Origin: CAZZNQ01 sp964655775
GTDB lineage: Bacteria > Planctomycetota > Brocadiia > SM23-32
Direction of reading: 5' to 3'
Length of the DNA stretch: 60,812 bases
Assembly: GCA_964655775.1 (NCBI GenBank)
Contig: CAZZNQ010000014.1
Span: forward strand, 1 to 60,812
Each line of letters begins with the position of its first letter. Position 1 is the first letter of the stretch. Under the pieces are notes generated by a model that saw nothing but the letters and a program-made list of their open reading frames with translations, did no database searches and had not been told where the DNA came from. Below are positions 33,756 through 41,687 of the stretch, one piece after another. The position numbers were made by a program, and so were the translations under genes.

Positions 33756-34782
33756 TCTCGTCACAGGCGATTGCGCGCCCGGCCATAGCGCTATGAACGC
33801 AGAAGGAAACCACGCGACGTGCCGGGAGTGTGGGGCCGCCCTCGATCCGACCGAGGATCCGAGCTGCCCCGTCTGCGGCGCGGCATACGTGCCGCCGGCG
33901 CCCGATACGGCGGAGCGGGAGGACACCGCATACGCGCCGTTGCCGTCCGAGGAACGCGACGGCTGGTCACCGGCAGACGAGGACCCGGATGGACCGCGGC
34001 TGGTATGCTGTGTTCGCGAGGCGAAGATCAACCCGCTGGCGGCCGGTCCGCTGGTCGAGGCCTACTGCGGTCTGCAGAAGCGCGAAGCGATGATGCAGGC
34101 CGCGCAGGGCATGGGCATCCTGGCCGAGGGCATCGCAGCGGACACCGCGGAGAACATGATCGAGGCGCTTGCCGAGGAGGGTGTGGAGGCGTTCGCCTTC
34201 CCGGCCTCGATGTTGCCCGAGGTGGTCCGCCAGGTGGACATCGGCCGGATCTACGACGCGAGCGACGACGCATTGCACGTTCAGGTTGACCGGGAAGGAA
34301 CGGTCAAGAGTATCTCCTGGTCCCGGATCGCGGCCGGCTACTGCACGCAGGAGAAGTTCGGCGGTAAGGTCGTGAAGGAGCGTATCGACAGCGGCCCGAC
34401 ACTCTACTATGCGCGCGGCGGGGTGGGCCGCATCACGACCGGGCCCCGGTATCGGCGCCGCCGCGAAGAGGCGGGGCTGATGGTGACGCTCGTTCTGCGG
34501 GACGCGGAGGGCCGGGCGTACACGATGCCGTTCAATGAGCGGAAGGTGCGCTACGCCTATCTGGGCGATCGCGCCAAACCGACCAGCAGGCTGAACCTGG
34601 CGCTGCTGCTCGGCGATGTGATGCAGTGGGCCGGCCACGCGTTCTTCCCCGAGGGATTCAGGGCCGTAGCGCGTGGCGATTCGCAGCAGGTAACGAAGAT
34701 CACGGGCCGGCTGGCGGCCGATAACTACCGGAAATGGGTCCTCTGCATGGCGGCCCAACGCGGCCTGTTTCGTCGCGCGTGA
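33748..34782 (+). CDS. Unknown zinc-ribbon protein between gyrB and gyrA
   Basis: 344 residues that I do not recognise as a named family. Near the N-terminus is a zinc ribbon (TCRECG...CPVCGA, around 24-45), then a Pro/Asp/Glu-rich linker. A structured part starts near 85 (VCCVREAKINPLAAGPLVEAYCGLQKREAMMQAAQGMG) and runs as mixed alpha/beta to the Arg-rich C-terminus. No signal peptide or membrane helix. It overlaps gyrB by 8 bases; gyrA starts 47 bases after it, so it is almost certainly cotranscribed with both gyrase genes. A later in-frame ATG at 33793 would still keep the zinc ribbon. A role in topology or replication is suggested only by position. Confidence 0.75.
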   Translation: MSDLVTGDCAPGHSAMNAEGNHATCRECGAALDPTEDPSCPVCGAAYVPPAPDTAEREDTAYAPLPSEERDGWSPADEDPDGPRLVCCVREAKINPLAAGPLVEAYCGLQKREAMMQAAQGMGILAEGIAADTAENMIEALAEEGVEAFAFPASMLPEVVRQVDIGRIYDASDDALHVQVDREGTVKSISWSRIAAGYCTQEKFGGKVVKERIDSGPTLYYARGGVGRITTGPRYRRRREEAGLMVTLVLRDAEGRAYTMPFNERKVRYAYLGDRAKPTSRLNLALLLGDVMQWAGHAFFPEGFRAVARGDSQQVTKITGRLAADNYRKWVLCMAAQRGLFRRA

Positions 34783-34829
34783 GGGGCCGACCGGAGCATA
34801 CATAGAAGCCAACGAGAGCACAGGAAGAA

Positions 34830-37403
34830 ATGGCAACGGAAACACCTGAGGTCCAGGAACTGCTGATAGAAGACGAGATGAAGGAGGCGTACCTGACGTT
34901 CGCCATGAGCGTGATCGTCAGCCGCGCCCTCCCCGACGTCCGCGACGGCCTTAAGCCCGTGCAGCGGCGCATCCTGGTGGCGATGGACGAGCTGAACCTC
35001 GGGCCGCGCTCCAAGACGCGAAAGTGCGGCAAGATCGTTGGGGACGTCCACGGCAACTACCATCCGCACGGGGATATGGCCATCTACGACGCCCTGGTGC
35101 GCCTGGCCCAGCCGTTCACCATGCGCTACCCCCTTGTGCAGAAGCAGGGCAACTTCGGCTCAATGGACGGCGACCCGCCCGCGGCCGCACGTTACACCGA
35201 AGCGCGCCTCAGTTCCGTCGGCATGGAGATGCTTCAGGACCTGAAGCTGGACACCGTGGACTTCGTCGACAACTACGACGGGACGAGGCTGGAGCCGTCC
35301 GTGCTGCCGGGCCGCTTCCCGAACATGCTCGCCAACGGTGCCACCGGCATCGCCGTCGGCATGGCGACCAGCATCCCGCCGCACAACATCACCGAGCTGT
35401 GCGACGCCTGCCTCGAACTGCTGGACAATCCGGAGATGTCGGTCGTCGACCTGATGAAGATCATCCCCGGCCCGGACTTCCCCACCGGCGGCATCATATG
35501 CGGCCGCCAGGGCGTGTACGAAGGGTATTCGACCGGGCGCGGCACCGGCATCCTGCGGGCGCGCACAAAATCCGAGGAGGGGCGCCGTGGCCGGCGCAGC
35601 ATCATCGTTACCGAAACGCCTTACCGCATGGATCGCGACTCCATCGTCGCGAAGATCGCCGACGCGGTTCAGGCCGGCCGCGTCGAAGACGTGCAGGACA
35701 TCCGCAACGAGAGCGACAAGTCCGGAACGCGCATTGCCATCGACCTGAAGCGCGAGGCGGACGAGGAAGTCGTCCTGAACCAGCTCTACAAGTACACGCC
35801 GCTGCAGACCTCGTTCAGCATCATCTTGATCGCCGTTGTGAACGGCCGGCCGGAGACGCTCAGCATAAAGCGCGCGCTGCAGCTCTACCTGGACCATCGA
35901 GGGGAGGTCATCCGCCGGCGCACCGCCTACCAGCTCGAGCGGGCGGAGGCGCGCGCCCACGTGGTCGAGGGGCTGCGCGTGGCCATCGTCAACATCGACG
36001 AGGTCATCCACATCATCCGCGACAGCAGCGAGGTGGCCGAGGCCCGCGCGCGTCTGATCGAGCGTTTCAGTTTGACCGATCGCCAGGTCGACGCCATCAT
36101 CGGCATGCAGCTGCGCACGCTGGTCGGTCTGGAACGCATCAAGATCGATCAGGAATACGAGAAGCTCCAGGAGGATATCCGCGGATATCGCGCCATCCTG
36201 GCCGACCGGACGAAGGTGCTCGACATCGTTCGCGAAGACCTGTTGGAGATCAAGCGCCGCTACGGAGACGAGCGCCGCACGACCATCAGCGAGGAAGTGG
36301 AGATCCTCGAGCGCGAGGACCTGATCCCGGAGGAAGAGGTCGTCGTCACCGTCAGCTATCGCGGCTACGTGAAGCGGGCCGGCATCGACACCTTCCGCGC
36401 GCAGAACCGTGGCGGCAAGGGCGTCATCGGCGCCAACTTGCAGGAGGACGACTTCGTCAGCGACCTGTTCGCCTCTTCCACGCATGACTACATCATGTTC
36501 TTCACCAACCTGGGCCTGGTGCACTGGCTCAAGGTCTACATGATCCCCGAGATGCAGCGCACCGCGAAGGGCCGCGCGTTGGTGAACCTGCTGGACCTGC
36601 AGAAGGAGGAGAAGGTCACCGGCGTCATTCCCGTCAGCGAGTTCGACGAGGACTACTACCTGCTGATGGCCACCGCAAGCGGCAAGGTCAAGAAGACCAA
36701 GCTGGACGCCTTCGGCAAGCGCGGGTCCGGCGGCATCATCGCCCTGAACCTGGAGGAAGGCGACCAGCTTATCGGCGTGCGGCGCACCGACGGGTCCGAC
36801 GAGGTGATGCTGGTCACCGCGCAGGGACACGCGATCCGCTTCCACGAGGAAGACGTCCGCCCCATGGGCCGCACCGCCGCCGGTGTTAAGGGAATCTCCC
36901 TGGCAAAGGGCGATGAGGTAGTCGCGATGGCCGTCATCCGCGACGGCACCACGCTTCTCACGCTGTGCGAGAACGGCTACGGGAAGCGCACCGACTTCGA
37001 CGAATACCCCGTGCAGCACCGCGGCGGTAAGGGCGTGCTGGACATCAAGACCGGCAAGCGCAACGGGCCGGTCGTGGTCGCCCGGGAGGTCACCGACGAG
37101 GAAGAACTGATCGTCATCACCGAACAGGGCATGACGGTCCGCACGCCGGCCGAAGCCATCAGCCAGATCGGCCGGAACACCATGGGCGTCAAAGTCATCT
37201 CCACCGGCAAGCAAGACCGCGTCAGCGGCGTCGCCACCATAATCCCCGAGGATGAGGAGGAAGGCGAAGAGTCGGCCGGTGACCAGCCTGCGCCCGAGGA
37301 AAGCGTCGAGGACGAAGCCGTTGTCGAGGAGGAGACGGTCGGAGAGGCCGTGGAAGGCGAACCGGAGACCGACGACGAGAACGAGGGCCTGCCGGAGGAG
37401 TGA
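34830..37403 (+). CDS. gyrA: DNA gyrase subunit A
   Basis: 857 residues. The breakage-reunion domain includes RALPDVRDGLKPVQRRIL and GDVHGNYHPHGDMAIYD, and the active-site Tyr in AAARYTEARLSS near residue 120. The coiled-coil tower and C-gate follow. The C-terminal beta-pinwheel has the GyrA box QNRGGKGV near 535, which distinguishes gyrase from topoisomerase IV, with further blades to about 810. The last ~50 residues are an acidic Glu/Asp tail. AGGAAG precedes the ATG. The stop codon lies in a palindrome shared with the convergent gene's stop. Confidence 0.96.
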   Translation: MATETPEVQELLIEDEMKEAYLTFAMSVIVSRALPDVRDGLKPVQRRILVAMDELNLGPRSKTRKCGKIVGDVHGNYHPHGDMAIYDALVRLAQPFTMRYPLVQKQGNFGSMDGDPPAAARYTEARLSSVGMEMLQDLKLDTVDFVDNYDGTRLEPSVLPGRFPNMLANGATGIAVGMATSIPPHNITELCDACLELLDNPEMSVVDLMKIIPGPDFPTGGIICGRQGVYEGYSTGRGTGILRARTKSEEGRRGRRSIIVTETPYRMDRDSIVAKIADAVQAGRVEDVQDIRNESDKSGTRIAIDLKREADEEVVLNQLYKYTPLQTSFSIILIAVVNGRPETLSIKRALQLYLDHRGEVIRRRTAYQLERAEARAHVVEGLRVAIVNIDEVIHIIRDSSEVAEARARLIERFSLTDRQVDAIIGMQLRTLVGLERIKIDQEYEKLQEDIRGYRAILADRTKVLDIVREDLLEIKRRYGDERRTTISEEVEILEREDLIPEEEVVVTVSYRGYVKRAGIDTFRAQNRGGKGVIGANLQEDDFVSDLFASSTHDYIMFFTNLGLVHWLKVYMIPEMQRTAKGRALVNLLDLQKEEKVTGVIPVSEFDEDYYLLMATASGKVKKTKLDAFGKRGSGGIIALNLEEGDQLIGVRRTDGSDEVMLVTAQGHAIRFHEEDVRPMGRTAAGVKGISLAKGDEVVAMAVIRDGTTLLTLCENGYGKRTDFDEYPVQHRGGKGVLDIKTGKRNGPVVVAREVTDEEELIVITEQGMTVRTPAEAISQIGRNTMGVKVISTGKQDRVSGVATIIPEDEEEGEESAGDQPAPEESVEDEAVVEEETVGEAVEGEPETDDENEGLPEE

Positions 37404-37412
37404 CGTCACTCC
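37397..37412. repeat. Perfect 16-bp palindrome across convergent stops
   Basis: GGAGTGACGTCACTCC contains both the gyrA TGA (37401-37403) and the complementary stop of the convergent gene (37406-37408). It may act as a two-way RNA 3' hairpin, though no T-run is present. Confidence 0.5.
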
Positions 37413-38053
37413 GGCGGCCGGGCCTCCACAAACGGCCTGCCGGCCCAGACCGATAGAACGCGGCACAGCCAGGCGCCCTTCTCGTACTCCTGCCGGGCCA
37501 GGACGGACACCTTTTCGTCGCTCATTACGTTCAGGCCCCAGCTCGGGAACGAGTCGTCACCCTCTCCGCCGTCCTTGACCTGCGCGATCTCCCGTATGTC
37601 GCTGCGCTCCACGGACGAAGTCCGGTGCCATCCGAACAACACTTTATCGACGACCAGCCTGTCCGGTTCCAGGACGATCTCCGTGCTCCCGAACAACAGC
37701 CACGCAAGGAAATATGTCACGGCCAGCTCGCCAACCGCCCACCCACCGAGCCACACCAGGATGAACCAACCGAATTCCCTGCTGAGCGCCGTTATCGCCG
37801 CGATGCCGCCGGCCGTCCAACCCGCCAGCCAAACCGAGAGGAACAGCACCAGGCAGCCCATGCCGCGGCGGCGGTAGGTGATCCTCAGCGTGCGGCCGCC
37901 GATGTCCAGGCGGGCCCGAAACCCATTGGGCACCCGACCGACCAGGTCCGCCAGCGATTCCGTTTCCCCGTTCGTGCGTTTCGGCTCAGGTGCAGGCGGG
38001 CCACTTTCGTGTTCGACGCCTCCGAACTGGTATTCGCGTCCGTCGTTGTTCAC
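37406..38053 (-). CDS. Hypothetical protein with two membrane helices
   Basis: 215 residues. The N-terminal ~60 residues are polar and Pro/Glu-rich. Two hydrophobic helices lie at about 67-90 (MGCLVLFLSVWLAGWTAGG) and 97-125 (FILVWLGGWAVGELAVTYFL). The soluble C-terminal half (STEIVLEPDRLVVDKVLFG...) resembles the PH-like/bPH-type domains found after paired helices in small bacterial membrane proteins. No named family is recognised. It ends 2 bases from the gyrA stop and is the only gene on this strand here. Confidence 0.65.
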   Translation of the reverse strand: MNNDGREYQFGGVEHESGPPAPEPKRTNGETESLADLVGRVPNGFRARLDIGGRTLRITYRRRGMGCLVLFLSVWLAGWTAGGIAAITALSREFGWFILVWLGGWAVGELAVTYFLAWLLFGSTEIVLEPDRLVVDKVLFGWHRTSSVERSDIREIAQVKDGGEGDDSFPSWGLNVMSDEKVSVLARQEYEKGAWLCRVLSVWAGRPFVEARPPE

Positions 38054-38211
38054 TGCAGACCTCCCGCCTGACGCCGCCGGAATGTCTATCCCAGTATGGC
38101 CCGCGCGTCAAGCGCTCCGTCGCTCCTGGGTCAGGCGGGGGCGCGTGGAGTTGCGGTCCGGCGTGTCGACAGGTACGCTGGTGGCCGATCGACTACCTTG
38201 AGGGTTCGAAT

Positions 38212-38874
38212 ATGGATCTTGGCGGCAGACACATCCTCATCACCAGTGGTCCGACGCATTCTCCGATCGATGCCGTGCGCTACATAGGCAACCGGTCCAG
38301 CGGTCGGCTGGGGTGCGCGATGGCGACCGCCGCGCTGGACGCGGGGGCGCATGTCACAATGGTGGCCGGCCCCGGGAGCGTCGTGCTGGGGCCGCGCGAC
38401 GGCCTGCACATCGCGCGGATCGCGACCGTGGAAGACCTGATCCGGACGCTGGAGGACATCCTGACGGCGGGCGAGGTGCCCGACGCGGTGCTGCATGCGA
38501 TGGCCGTGCTGGATTACGTGCCCGCGGAGCCGTCCTCCGAGAAGACTCCCTCCGGCAAAGACGCCTGGACGGTGCGCCTGGTGCGCACGCCGAAGGTGAT
38601 CCGCCTGATTCGCGACTGGGCGCCGGACGCGCTGCTGGTTCAGTTCAAGCTGGAAGTTGGATGCACGGACGGGGAACTGGCCAGCGCGGCGACCGACTCG
38701 ATGCGGGGCAACCGGTCGGACATGGTCGTAGCAAACGATATCGCCCGCATCCGCGACGACGTCCATCCGGCGCTCATCATCGGCGCGGACGGCGACGTGC
38801 TGGCGCGCGCCGGCACGAAAGGGGAGATCGCCGAACGCCTCTGTGCAATCCTGGCGCAGCGACTCTCAAGCTGA
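38212..38874 (+). CDS. coaB: Phosphopantothenate-cysteine ligase (CoaB) domain protein
   Basis: 220 residues corresponding only to the CoaB half of the usual CoaBC fusion. ILITSGPTHSPIDAVRYIGNRSSGRLG is the nucleotide-binding start of the family. VLHAMAVLDYVP and VQFKLEVG near 145 correspond to the catalytic segment, and MVVANDIARI near 175 to the conserved asparagine-aspartate motif. Known CoaB condenses phosphopantothenate with cysteine in CoA synthesis. The CoaC decarboxylase domain is absent, so it must be elsewhere or this is a separate-type CoaB. GAGGG precedes the ATG. It overlaps the convergent mtaB by 9 bases. Confidence 0.8.
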   Translation: MDLGGRHILITSGPTHSPIDAVRYIGNRSSGRLGCAMATAALDAGAHVTMVAGPGSVVLGPRDGLHIARIATVEDLIRTLEDILTAGEVPDAVLHAMAVLDYVPAEPSSEKTPSGKDAWTVRLVRTPKVIRLIRDWAPDALLVQFKLEVGCTDGELASAATDSMRGNRSDMVVANDIARIRDDVHPALIIGADGDVLARAGTKGEIAERLCAILAQRLSS

Positions 38875-40182
38875 GGTATCGCTCGGCACGCTGCCGACCA
38901 GCACCGGCCCGCGATGCGATTCGCAGCGGACGGGGACTACGCGACCCAGAAGCTCCGGGTCCGCGCGTGCGACCGTCCGGACGTAGCGGTCACTGTATCC
39001 GCTGAGGCGGCCGTTCCGCGTGCTCTGCTCGAAGAGGACGCGGACCTCTGCAGCCACGAAGCCGCGCGCCCATTCGCTCGCCATTCGGTCGCCCAGGTCG
39101 CGGAGTTCCGCGGCGCGCGCCTTGATCTCATCCGGCCCCAGGTCCTGGGGCATACCGGCGGCCGGCGTGCCGGCGCGGGGGCTGAAGGGGAAGACGTGAA
39201 GACGGGAAAACCGTGCCTCCTCGCAGACCCGAAGCGTGGCCGCGAAGGCAGCGTCGCTCTCGCCGGGGAAGCCGACGATGACGTCGGACGTTATCGCCGG
39301 GTTGTCCAAACGCTCGCGCGCCGTCTTGACAGCGTTCAGGAACTCGCGGGCCGTGTAGCGGCGGTTCATGCGGCGGAGGACGTCATCGTCGCCGCTCTGA
39401 AGCGGCAGGTGCAGGTGCGGGCAGACGACGGGATGGATCATGGCGTCCAGGAGGTCGGGGCAGACCTCGTTCGGGCGCAGCGAACTCAGCCGCAGCCGTT
39501 CGACGCCGTCCACGTCGGCGACGGCCCGCACGGCGTCGGCGAGCGTGCTGCCGCCGGACAGATCGCGACCGTAGAGGCCCAGATGGATGCCGGTGAGGAC
39601 GATCTCGCGGTAGCCGGACGCAGCGAGTTCGGTTGCTTGCTCCTGAATCCGCGGCAGCGGGTTGCTGCGGGGCTTGCCGCGCACGTGGGGCAGGATGCAA
39701 TACGAGCAGAACGAGTCGCAGCCGTCCTGGATCTTCAGGTAGGCGCGGGCCCGGCCCGGGTAGACGCCCGGCCCAAAGTCGGCGGTGAGGGCCCCCGCAG
39801 GGCGTCCGGCTATTGCGTGCAGCAGGGCGGTCCACTCGTTGCGGCCGAAGACGCCCTGAAGCCCCTCGACGGCCTCCAGATCGGCGGGATCGGCGGTCGC
39901 GTAGCAGCCGGTCGCGTAGACCTCGGCCCGGGGGAACTCGCGCACCATCCGCGCGGCCTGCTGTCGACTCTTGCGGTCGGCGACGGAGGTCACCGTGCAG
40001 GTGTTGACGATGCAGACGTCCGGGCTGTCGTCCGGACCGGCTCGCCGCATCCCCAGTTCCTCCAGGGCGTGGGCGAGGCGTGCCGAGTCGTAGAGGTTGG
40101 CCTTGCAGCCGAGGGTTTGGATGCGGTAGGTGCGCGCGGATCCCGGCGGCGGTTCTGCAGCGCGCTGGCACTCCGGCGGCAC
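38866..40182 (-). CDS. mtaB: tRNA t6A37 methylthiotransferase MtaB-type
   Basis: 438 residues of the MiaB/MtaB/RimO methylthiotransferase family. The N-terminal UPF0004 domain has IQTLGCKANLYDS, VNTCTVT and ATGCYA, supplying three Cys of the auxiliary cluster. The radical SAM cluster motif is CDSFCSYC near 155. SDVIVGFPGE and HVFPFSPRAGTPA are typical, and a TRAM-like region ends the protein. GCK.N near the start and the lack of a RimO-type tail favour MtaB, which adds methylthio to t6A at tRNA position 37. A GTG start at 40182 is chosen: it lies 4 bases after the malic-enzyme stop and gives normal length. Confidence 0.87.
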   Translation of the reverse strand: MPPECQRAAEPPPGSARTYRIQTLGCKANLYDSARLAHALEELGMRRAGPDDSPDVCIVNTCTVTSVADRKSRQQAARMVREFPRAEVYATGCYATADPADLEAVEGLQGVFGRNEWTALLHAIAGRPAGALTADFGPGVYPGRARAYLKIQDGCDSFCSYCILPHVRGKPRSNPLPRIQEQATELAASGYREIVLTGIHLGLYGRDLSGGSTLADAVRAVADVDGVERLRLSSLRPNEVCPDLLDAMIHPVVCPHLHLPLQSGDDDVLRRMNRRYTAREFLNAVKTARERLDNPAITSDVIVGFPGESDAAFAATLRVCEEARFSRLHVFPFSPRAGTPAAGMPQDLGPDEIKARAAELRDLGDRMASEWARGFVAAEVRVLFEQSTRNGRLSGYSDRYVRTVARADPELLGRVVPVRCESHRGPVLVGSVPSDTSA

Positions 40183-40186
40183 GGCG

Positions 40187-41353
40187 CTACACCCGCGCGA
40201 CGCCGGTCTGGCGAGCCGCCTCGGCGACGGCGTCGGCCACGGCGCGGTGCACGCCACGATCCATGAAGTCCGGCACCAGGTGGCCCTCGGGCGCCTTCTC
40301 TGCAAGGGCGTTCGCCGCCGCGATCTTCATCTCCTCGTTGATGGTGCGCGCACGGGCGTCCAGTGCCCCCCGGAAGATGCCCGGGAAGCCGAGGGCGTTG
40401 TTGATGTTGCGGCCGTCCTCGGCCGCCGCCGCTCCGGCCTCGATGGCCTCGTCCGGCCAGATCTCGGGCACGGGGTTGGCCATTGCGAACACGAAGGGGT
40501 CCGGCGCCATGCTTGCGACCATCTCCTTGGTCACGCAGCCGGCGACGCTCACGCCGACGAACACGTCCTTGCCTTTCATCACGTCCGCCAGCGTGCCGGA
40601 TTCGCGCTCCTTGTTGGTGGCGGCCGCGAGCTTCTCCTTGGCGGGGTTCATGTTGTCCGTCCGTCCGGTGTAAATCGCCCCCGCGCGGTCACATAGGATA
40701 ACGTCCTTCACGCCGAAGTTGAGCAATATCTGCGACACCGCCGTGCCCGCCGCGCCGGCTCCGTTCATGACGACGCGGAGCTCGCCCGGTTCCCGGTCCG
40801 TCTGCTTCAGTGCGCTGATCAACGCCGCCAGCACGACGACGGCCGTGCCGTGCTGATCGTCATGGAACACGGGTATGTCCAGCCGCGACTTGAGTTCGTC
40901 CTCCACCTCGAAGCACGCCGGCGCGGCGATGTCCTCCAGGAGTATGGCCCCGAACGTGGGCGAGATGGCCTCGACCACGTCGATGATGCGCTTAGGGTCG
41001 TGCGTCTCCACCAGCAGCGGCACGGCAGCGATGTCCACCATCTCCATCAGGATGACGCTCTTGCCCTCCATGACCGGCATGGCTGCGCGCACGCCCACGT
41101 CGCCCAGGCCGAGCACGGCGGTGCCGTTCGTGACCACGGCCACCGTATCGCCGACGGACGTCAGGTCGTATGCCTTCTCTGGGTCGGCCTCTACCATCTT
41201 GCTGACGCGGGCGACGCCGGGAGTGTAGATCATCCGCAGCCGTTCGAGAGTGTCTATCTTCAGGCGGCTTACCATGCGGGTCTTGCCGCCCTGATGCAGC
41301 TTCAGTATCTCGTCCAGGTCGGGTTCGGGCTCGCGTTTACGGTCGGTTGCCAT
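40187..41353 (-). CDS. NAD(P)-dependent malic enzyme
   Basis: 388 residues, the short bacterial form without a phosphotransacetylase tail. It decarboxylates malate to pyruvate. Hallmarks: IYTPGVARVS near 43, VTNGTAVLGLGDVG (catalytic and substrate region), PVMEGKSVILM (catalytic Lys), EDIAAPACFEVE and VFHDDQHGTA (metal ligands), then the Rossmann VVMNGAGAAGTAVSQILL. The C-terminus has FAMANPVPEIWPDEA and GRNINNALGFPGIFRGAL, typical of the family. It precedes mtaB by 4 bases and is divergent from the DRE-TIM carboxyltransferase gene across a ~330-bp gap. Confidence 0.94.
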   Translation of the reverse strand: MATDRKREPEPDLDEILKLHQGGKTRMVSRLKIDTLERLRMIYTPGVARVSKMVEADPEKAYDLTSVGDTVAVVTNGTAVLGLGDVGVRAAMPVMEGKSVILMEMVDIAAVPLLVETHDPKRIIDVVEAISPTFGAILLEDIAAPACFEVEDELKSRLDIPVFHDDQHGTAVVVLAALISALKQTDREPGELRVVMNGAGAAGTAVSQILLNFGVKDVILCDRAGAIYTGRTDNMNPAKEKLAAATNKERESGTLADVMKGKDVFVGVSVAGCVTKEMVASMAPDPFVFAMANPVPEIWPDEAIEAGAAAAEDGRNINNALGFPGIFRGALDARARTINEEMKIAAANALAEKAPEGHLVPDFMDRGVHRAVADAVAEAARQTGVARV

Positions 41354-41687
41354 TTCCGGTATACGCTTTCCTGTAGTGAGACCGCACCGTGGGGTGCGAG
41401 GGAGGTAGGGGGGAGGCGGAAGGCCCCCATCTACCGACCTTTATACCCCACGCTCCGGCATGCCGCAAGCAAAGGCCGCGCCGCTCGTGGGTTTGCATTG
41501 GCTTCTGGTTCGTATTATGCTTTATGTGTCGTTCTGCTTTCCAGAATGCGGCGCAGATCCTGCGCAGCATGCGCTGACGCCGTTCCTGACGCGCCTCCAC
41601 AGGGGCGCGCAGCGGCGCGGAGGGGGCCCGTCGAACACGCTCCGTGCTCCGCCCCAAACGCGGAACGGACCGAGGGACAGGAAAAAC
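41354..41687. other. Divergent intergenic region
   Basis: About 330 bases between divergent malic enzyme and the DRE-TIM gene. The stretch TTGCAT (41493-41498) followed by TATTAT (41513-41518) or TATGCT (41516-41521, 17-bp spacer) may be a weak rightward promoter. No gene is seen. Confidence 0.4.

Noticed and set aside
35160..37466. A 768-residue minus-strand frame opposite gyrA, and similar long frames opposite gyrB, argS and the ABC transporter
   Set aside because: Long antisense frames are expected in GC-rich genes; they mirror conserved proteins, have no family match and are low-complexity.
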